From Bryobacterales bacterium (lineage in GTDB: Bacteria; Acidobacteriota; Terriglobia; Bryobacterales; UBA6623), in contig JAJDTX010000025.1 in assembly GCA_022826925.1 (NCBI GenBank), positions 1-64,000 on the forward strand: DNA of 64,000 nucleotides, in the 5' to 3' direction. This document shows positions 59,676-64,000 of this stretch, one piece after another. The notes beneath the pieces were generated by a model, which saw only the letters and a program-made list of their open reading frames with translations, did not search any database and was not told the DNA's origin. Both the position numbers and the translations under genes were made by a program. The first letter of the stretch is position 1, and each line of letters starts with the position of its first letter.

Positions 59676-60162
59676 GTTCTCACGGGGGGAGGACGCCGCG
59701 GCGGCGATCCGCGATCTGGCGGCGGCGGGAATCTCCAAGAGCGCGATGGAGCTTTACTCGTTGCGACCGGTGGAGTTGGACCCCGCACCGCTGGCCAGGC
59801 GCAGCCGCATGTCGCTGGCAGCCGTGCTCTCGGCGATCACAGTGGGCGGCGGAGCCACCGCGCTGGTCTACTGGGCGCAGCGCGACTACCCGCTGATTAC
59901 TGGCGGAATGCCGATCAATTCAGGCTGGGCCACCGGCGTGGTGACATTCGAGACAACCATGGCCGGGGCGGTGATGGGGATTTTCGCAGCCCTGCTGTGG
60001 GAGTCTGGATTGCTCCGCGGGCGCAAGCGCGTTCCGGTGCCGGTCCTGCCGGACCGCGGCGTGGTCCTGCAAGTTGCGGGGGCGCCGGACACCGCGGGAC
60101 TTGCAGAGTCACTCCGTGCTGCCGGGGCCGTGGCGGTGGAGGTCGTCGGAGCCGAGGACTGA
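59656..60162 (+). CDS. DUF3341/ActD-like subunit
   Basis: The 168-residue product starts inside the end of the NrfD gene (20-base overlap). It has an N-terminal soluble ferredoxin-like alpha/beta part (AEFSRGEDAAAAIRDLAAAG), two transmembrane helices (about 52-72 and 94-114, with FETTMAGAVMGIFAALL) and a C-terminal part ending AVAVEVVGAED, the plan of DUF3341/ActD. In alternative complex III this subunit packs against the membrane core. The usual next genes, a mono-haem cytochrome ActE and a second NrfD-like ActF, are absent. Confidence 0.85.
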   Translation: MEYVHAEFSRGEDAAAAIRDLAAAGISKSAMELYSLRPVELDPAPLARRSRMSLAAVLSAITVGGGATALVYWAQRDYPLITGGMPINSGWATGVVTFETTMAGAVMGIFAALLWESGLLRGRKRVPVPVLPDRGVVLQVAGAPDTAGLAESLRAAGAVAVEVVGAED

Positions 60163-60239
60163 TCGACCGGCCCACCGCGGACCCGGGCCGTGCCAAAATG
60201 GCCGATGTCGCGGCCGCCCAGGCCAGACAGGGAGGGTTC

Positions 60240-61196
60240 ATGCACCGCCGTCGATTTCTCCAGGTTTCCCTAGGAGCGGCCGCCGTCCAGGCCCAAGCGC
60301 AGAGGCGCGGCCTCGATCCCGCCATCATCGGAGCAAACCCTTACTTCCCGGGATACGGCCTGTATCGGTCAATCGGGATCTTGCAGGACCTCGGCTTCCA
60401 GACCATCGAACTGCACCCGATGGGCCCGGTTGCGGCGCGCCCGGGCGTGCCCCCCGGCTTTGAGTTCAGAGACCTGGGGGCCGAGGGCCGCGCTCGGCTC
60501 AAGGCGGCAGTGGAGCCGTTCCGCTACGTCTCGACGCACCTGCCATGGGTCGACACGCCCTACTTCTCGCCGTACGGGCCATCCCATGCGTTCGGAGTCG
60601 AGCGGATTGACGTCGCTCTCGAGGCCACGGCCTTCGTCGGAGGCGAACTGGCCAACATCCACGTACAGCGCTCCGCGCACATGTCCCTGCAAGACGCCTG
60701 GCCGATGCTGCTCAGCACCATTCGCCGCTGGGGGGACATGGCACGTGACTTCGGATTCCGACTGGCTATCGAGACCGGCTATCCCGAATCCGTGGCCGAC
60801 TTCACGAGACTTGTTCGCGAAGTCGATCACGACCACGTCGGCGCGACCATCGACGTGGGCCACCAGAAGAACTACGCCGAACTGGTCGCGCGCGTGCCTC
60901 CGGACCAGAAAGGCACGCCCGCAGGGATCAAGGCCTACAACGACGTCACGCATGACATCATCGACGCGCTAGGGCCCAAGATCTTCCATATGCACGTCCA
61001 CGACATCGAGCCGGACACCTGGGCCGAACACAAGCCGCTAATCCACGGCTTCGTCGACTACCCGCGCCTCATAGCGAAACTCCGACAGATCGAATACGAG
61101 GGCCTGCTCGTGTTCGAAATCGGCGGGGCGGTGGAGGACTTGCCAGACTACTTCAGCGACGCAAAGGCCAAGCTGGAAGCATTTCTCGGCGAGTGA
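60240..61196 (+). CDS. Tat-exported sugar phosphate isomerase/epimerase-like TIM barrel
   Basis: I start at ATG 60240, directly after GGGAGGG, opening MHRRRFLQVSLGAAAVQA, a short Tat-like signal. The 318-residue product has the AP-endonuclease-2/xylose-isomerase-like barrel with FQTIELHPMG, FRYVSTHLPW, RLAIETGYPESVADF, VGATIDVGHQ, IFHMHVHDIEP and the final GLLVFEIGG. The Glu, Asp and His residues of these strands bind the metal. The substrate, probably a sugar, is unknown. It follows the electron-transfer genes by 77 bases and may belong to the same operon without sharing their function. Confidence 0.85.
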   Translation: MHRRRFLQVSLGAAAVQAQAQRRGLDPAIIGANPYFPGYGLYRSIGILQDLGFQTIELHPMGPVAARPGVPPGFEFRDLGAEGRARLKAAVEPFRYVSTHLPWVDTPYFSPYGPSHAFGVERIDVALEATAFVGGELANIHVQRSAHMSLQDAWPMLLSTIRRWGDMARDFGFRLAIETGYPESVADFTRLVREVDHDHVGATIDVGHQKNYAELVARVPPDQKGTPAGIKAYNDVTHDIIDALGPKIFHMHVHDIEPDTWAEHKPLIHGFVDYPRLIAKLRQIEYEGLLVFEIGGAVEDLPDYFSDAKAKLEAFLGE

Positions 61197-61732
61197 GGAG
61201 CCGCTGGGCTGGCGCAATGAATCCGATGGATGAACCGAAGTCCAAGGGTGCAAGGCCCTTGTCGCGTGTTGAGTGGCTCGTGGAAGCGGCGGCAGTCGGC
61301 ATCCTGCTTTTCTGGATCGTCTACTTGCCGAGTCACTGGGCCGACCTGCCCGACGAAGTCCCGATGAGATTCGGACTTGGCGGTCAGCCCGAATCTCTCG
61401 GACCAAGAACGGCCCTGTGGTTCTTGCCTGGCATAGGAATCATCCTCTACGGCGCGCTTACTCTCGTGAGCCGGCTGAAGCAGTTCCACAATCTTCCGGT
61501 GGAAGTTACACCTCAGAACGCTGCTGAACTCTACACCTTTTCCCGGAGATTCATCAACGTAGTGAAGCTTGAGGTCATATGTTTGTTCGGCTACATCGAG
61601 TGGAAGATACTCCAGACGGCGCGGGGCAATGCCGATGGCTTGGGCTTATGGTTCATGCCGTTGGTTGTGGGGGCAATCCTCCTCACAAGCCTTTTCCCAA
61701 TCTTCCGATTGCGGCGTTATCGGGGCGATTGA
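61193..61732 (+). CDS. DUF1648-family membrane protein
   Basis: The GTG at 61193 overlaps the preceding stop; ATG 61217 is an alternative start. The 179-residue protein has four transmembrane helices. The segment WADLPDEVPMRFGLGGQPESLG between the first two is the DUF1648 signature (P-x-x-h-P-h-x-h followed by G-x-P). Family members are small membrane proteins, some linked to peptide immunity, with no settled function. It is the last gene of the long rightward operon. Confidence 0.8.
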   Translation: MRSRWAGAMNPMDEPKSKGARPLSRVEWLVEAAAVGILLFWIVYLPSHWADLPDEVPMRFGLGGQPESLGPRTALWFLPGIGIILYGALTLVSRLKQFHNLPVEVTPQNAAELYTFSRRFINVVKLEVICLFGYIEWKILQTARGNADGLGLWFMPLVVGAILLTSLFPIFRLRRYRGD

Positions 61733-61940
61733 CACCGCGACAGTACTGGCGCGGACCTGTTGAACGATCTCTCTATTGCGGGCCCGCTCCGACACGCGCG
61801 CCGACTGTTGCTCGTGAGGAAAGCCTCGAATCGACGCCAAGCTCGCTACGGTGTCCAGAAGTGCCGCAGTCAGCAAGGGCGAATCACTGCCCTGCCGCCA
61901 GGCCGCCGCCCGGGCCTTTGAAATCTACGACGGGCTCGAG

Positions 61941-63272
61941 CTAGAGACTCGTGATCGGACCTGTGCTGGTGTTGAACCGGTCGGCCTCGACCCCCATGTG
62001 CTGTGCAAGCGTCAAGTGGAGATTCGTGATCGGCGTCTCTTCCGGCAGCACGATCCGGCGCCCGGGATTGAGCCTGCCGCCACCGCGCCCAGCCAGCAGG
62101 ATGGGCAGGTTCTGCGTGGTGTGGCCGTTGCCGTTCTTCAGCGCCGAACCGTACAGGACCATTGTGTTGTCCAACAGCGTGCGACCCTCGCCCTCGTCGA
62201 TGGCGCCCATCTTCTCGACCAAGTAGACGAGTTGCGAGACATACCAGCGGCTGACGATGGTGTAGGGCTCGGTCAGCTCGGGATTCTCCTTGTGGTGCGA
62301 GATCGAGTGGTGGTCTCCGCTGACGCCATCCAAGAAGGTGAAATTCTGGCGGCTGAAGCCGTGCGCCATCATGAAGGTTGCCACCCGCGTGGTGTCGGTC
62401 TGGAACGCCAGCACCACCAGATCCAGCATCTGCCGCAGGTGCTCGTCGCGGGTCTGCGGGATACCGGCCTCGGGCCTGAACAGCTCGGGCTCGATCACAG
62501 GCTTCCATTCGGCCTCGGTGTCGGCCGGGTTCAGATTGCGGTCGATGCGGCCCTCCACGTCGCGCACCGACGTGAGGAACTCGTCCAGCTTGCGCCGGTC
62601 CGCGGCGCTGCCGCGGGCACGCAGGCTCTTGGCATCGTCAAGCACGTGGTCGATGATGCTGGCCTCGTCGGCGAGTTGCCGGCGCGTCTTCTTGCTGACA
62701 CCGAACAGCCGGTCAAAGACCGCCTGAGGCTCGATCTCGGGATCGACCTTGGTGTTGTCGGAGCGCCACGAGACTGTGTTGGCGTACGAGATCGCCAGTC
62801 CGTTCTCTCCGCCCGAACGCGGCGGTTCCGCCCCGATCTCCAGAGAAGGCATGCTGCTTCTGCCGCCGATCCGCTCGGCGACGAACTGGTCCAGCGAGGT
62901 GCCCATGTTGGGCGTGTTGATCCGGCCTGCCGCCTTCTTGTGCAATGGAGTGCCGGTCAAGAACGCGGATGTGGCGCCAACGTGGCCCTGCGCCCCGGTG
63001 CCGAGGTTTGAGATCACGCTGACGTGGTCCCGAACCGGAGCCAGCGGCTCGAGGATGCGGGACAGCTTGTAATCGCGCCCGACTCCGTCCGGATCCCAGT
63101 TCTGCGGGTAGACACCGTTGGGGTGGAACAGCGTGGCGAGTCGCACCGGGGCGGTCCCGGCGGTTACGCGCGCCGCCCCCTGCGCCCGTTCCATCACGTC
63201 GAGAAGCGGAAGCGCCATCGTCACCCCTGCGCCGCGCAATACCGCTCGCCGGGAAATTCTCTTGCGTGCCAT
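61941..63272 (-). CDS. DUF1552-family Tat-exported protein
   Basis: The 443-residue product starts MARKRISRRAVLRGAGVTMALP, a clear Tat signal, followed by DUF1552 marks: RLATLFHPNGVYPQNWDP, SVISNLGTGAQGHVGAT, SLDQFVAERIGG, SLEIGAEPPRSGG and VSGDHHSISHHKEN. DUF1552 proteins are secreted, probably metal-binding, proteins encoded with DUF1592/DUF1588 cytochrome proteins in Planctomycetes, Verrucomicrobia and Acidobacteria. The ATG shares one base with the stop of the upstream DUF1592 gene (TAATG), so the two are co-translated. The function is unknown. Confidence 0.9.
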   Translation of the reverse strand: MARKRISRRAVLRGAGVTMALPLLDVMERAQGAARVTAGTAPVRLATLFHPNGVYPQNWDPDGVGRDYKLSRILEPLAPVRDHVSVISNLGTGAQGHVGATSAFLTGTPLHKKAAGRINTPNMGTSLDQFVAERIGGRSSMPSLEIGAEPPRSGGENGLAISYANTVSWRSDNTKVDPEIEPQAVFDRLFGVSKKTRRQLADEASIIDHVLDDAKSLRARGSAADRRKLDEFLTSVRDVEGRIDRNLNPADTEAEWKPVIEPELFRPEAGIPQTRDEHLRQMLDLVVLAFQTDTTRVATFMMAHGFSRQNFTFLDGVSGDHHSISHHKENPELTEPYTIVSRWYVSQLVYLVEKMGAIDEGEGRTLLDNTMVLYGSALKNGNGHTTQNLPILLAGRGGGRLNPGRRIVLPEETPITNLHLTLAQHMGVEADRFNTSTGPITSL

Positions 63273-64000
63273 TACTCGCTCTCCTCGCGGTTCTCCGCGG
63301 CGCCCCGCCGGAAGCGGAACGGATAACTCGCAACTATCTCGGTGATCAGCGCTCGCGCGCTGTACTCGCTGCGGATCAGAGCGCGGCTGATCTCCTCGAC
63401 GGTCGGCTGGTCATAGTATTCCAGATTCCTGCCCAAAGCGAAACCCAACATCTGCTCGCTGATCATCTCGGCGAATTCTTCGCTCCGCCCCAGCAGGATT
63501 TGCTTCAGCTCCACCGGACCCGCGAAGCTCTCGCCGCTCGGCAGCGTCCCGGTGGCATCGATCGGCTGTCCGTTGTCGCTGTCGCGCCAGCGGCCGATGG
63601 CATCGAAGTTCTCCAACCCGAAGCCGATCGGATCGATCTCGTCATGGCAGACCGCACAGCGCGGCTCGTCGCGGTGCATCTCGTACATCTGCCGCATGGT
63701 CATGCCCGCGGAGCTTTCGCCAGGTTCGGCCAGCTCGCCCGCGTCGGGCGGAGGGGGCGGCAATTCCTCGCCGAGCATGGTCTCGAGAACCCACTTTCCG
63801 CGCACTACCGGGCTCGTGCGCGTGGGCAGCGAGGTCGCGGTCAGAATCGCTCCCATGCCAAGCACGCCGCCCCTGCGCGCGTCCTCGAACTCCACCAGTC
63901 TCTGTTCGCGACCGACCACTCCGTCCAGTCCGTAGTGCTTGGCGAGATCCTCGTTGAGATAGCTGTAGCCGGAATCCAAGATCTCCAGCAGGCTGCGATC
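63272..64000 (-). CDS. DUF1592/DUF1588/DUF1585 protein, C-terminal part (cut by right edge)
   Basis: The last 242 residues of a larger protein are visible; the frame is open to the right edge. Domain marks are LNEDLAKHYGLDGVVG and GVLGMGAILTATSLPTRTSPVVRG (DUF1592/1588), a c-type haem motif CAVCH after EMHRDEPR with DEIDPIGFGLENFDAIGRWR, and the C-terminal DUF1585 with LKQILLGRSEEFAEMISEQM. The whole family member is usually 600-900 residues and secreted, with a second cytochrome domain at the N-terminus. It pairs with the DUF1552 gene that follows. Confidence 0.88.
   Translation of the reverse strand, partial: DRSLLEILDSGYSYLNEDLAKHYGLDGVVGREQRLVEFEDARRGGVLGMGAILTATSLPTRTSPVVRGKWVLETMLGEELPPPPPDAGELAEPGESSAGMTMRQMYEMHRDEPRCAVCHDEIDPIGFGLENFDAIGRWRDSDNGQPIDATGTLPSGESFAGPVELKQILLGRSEEFAEMISEQMLGFALGRNLEYYDQPTVEEISRALIRSEYSARALITEIVASYPFRFRRGAAENREESE

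Overview
The window is GC-rich (well above 60 % by eye), densely coded DNA with no rRNA, tRNA or CRISPR that I can recognise. Its gene families point to a member of the Acidobacteriota, Bryobacterales/Solibacterales-like, rather than a proteobacterium: a ~1,135-residue Oar-type TonB-dependent receptor with an N-terminal carboxypeptidase-regulatory domain, two secreted FG-GAP/ASPIC-UnbV (CRTAC1) proteins, DUF1501 and DUF1552/DUF1592 proteins, a PD40-CehA/McbA protein and a split alternative-complex-III-like operon. This taxonomic call is inference from gene content.

Layout. 0-7.1 kb: a cut-off gene end, a decayed BrnT toxin tail, an esterase-like alpha/beta hydrolase, a small cytochrome, malic enzyme (MaeB) and a HAD phosphatase. 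7.1-14 kb: a tripartite tricarboxylate transporter (tctC-tctB-tctA), a toxin-antitoxin graveyard (hicB, yefM, parE-like), a DUF418 membrane protein, a leftover copy of the 3' end of tctA, and a PQQ-type beta-propeller. 14-23.7 kb: a complete nitrate assimilation locus arranged around a 470-bp divergent control region. Leftward run a fused four-cluster ferredoxin/DmsC-like membrane protein, a NasA-type nitrate reductase and a NarK transporter. Rightward run a NirB-NirD fusion and a GAF-ANTAR antiterminator. 23.8-38.8 kb: acetyltransferase, sulfatase, CRTAC1 protein, PD40-CehA protein, TonB receptor with its terminator, an ECF sigma/anti-sigma/secretin-N-like operon, a DUF1501 protein, a YhhQ transporter and an ABM monooxygenase. 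39-53.4 kb: two unrecognised proteins, an orphan zeta-type kinase, a small protein-TPR-CRTAC1 operon behind a promoter with an upstream inverted repeat, a DegT aminotransferase, KDPG aldolase, a GT9 glycosyltransferase, MetW, a cyanophycinase-like peptidase and an EEP-family phosphohydrolase. 53.4-61.7 kb: one nine-gene operon that begins with rsmE and DUF4202 and continues into a pentaheme cytochrome, a MopB-like subunit, a ferredoxin subunit, an NrfD-like subunit and DUF3341. 61.9-64 kb: DUF1552 and a DUF1592 protein cut by the right edge.

How it fits together. Two membrane electron-transfer modules stand out. The nitrate locus couples an assimilatory-type reductase to a predicted quinol-oxidising FeS/DmsC anchor, so nitrate uptake, reduction to nitrite and reduction to ammonium are encoded together under a likely RNA-binding regulator. 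The 54.7-60.2 kb module looks like a quinol:acceptor oxidoreductase midway between alternative complex III and Qrc, with a degenerate third FeS motif that suggests a [3Fe-4S] centre. Malic enzyme, the tricarboxylate transporter and KDPG aldolase fit a heterotroph using organic acids and sugars. The sulfatase, CRTAC1 proteins and the TonB receptor fit polysaccharide or polymer use. Several genes appear to be transcribed from -10 boxes only 7-9 bases before a TTG, ATG or GTG start, suggesting leaderless mRNAs.
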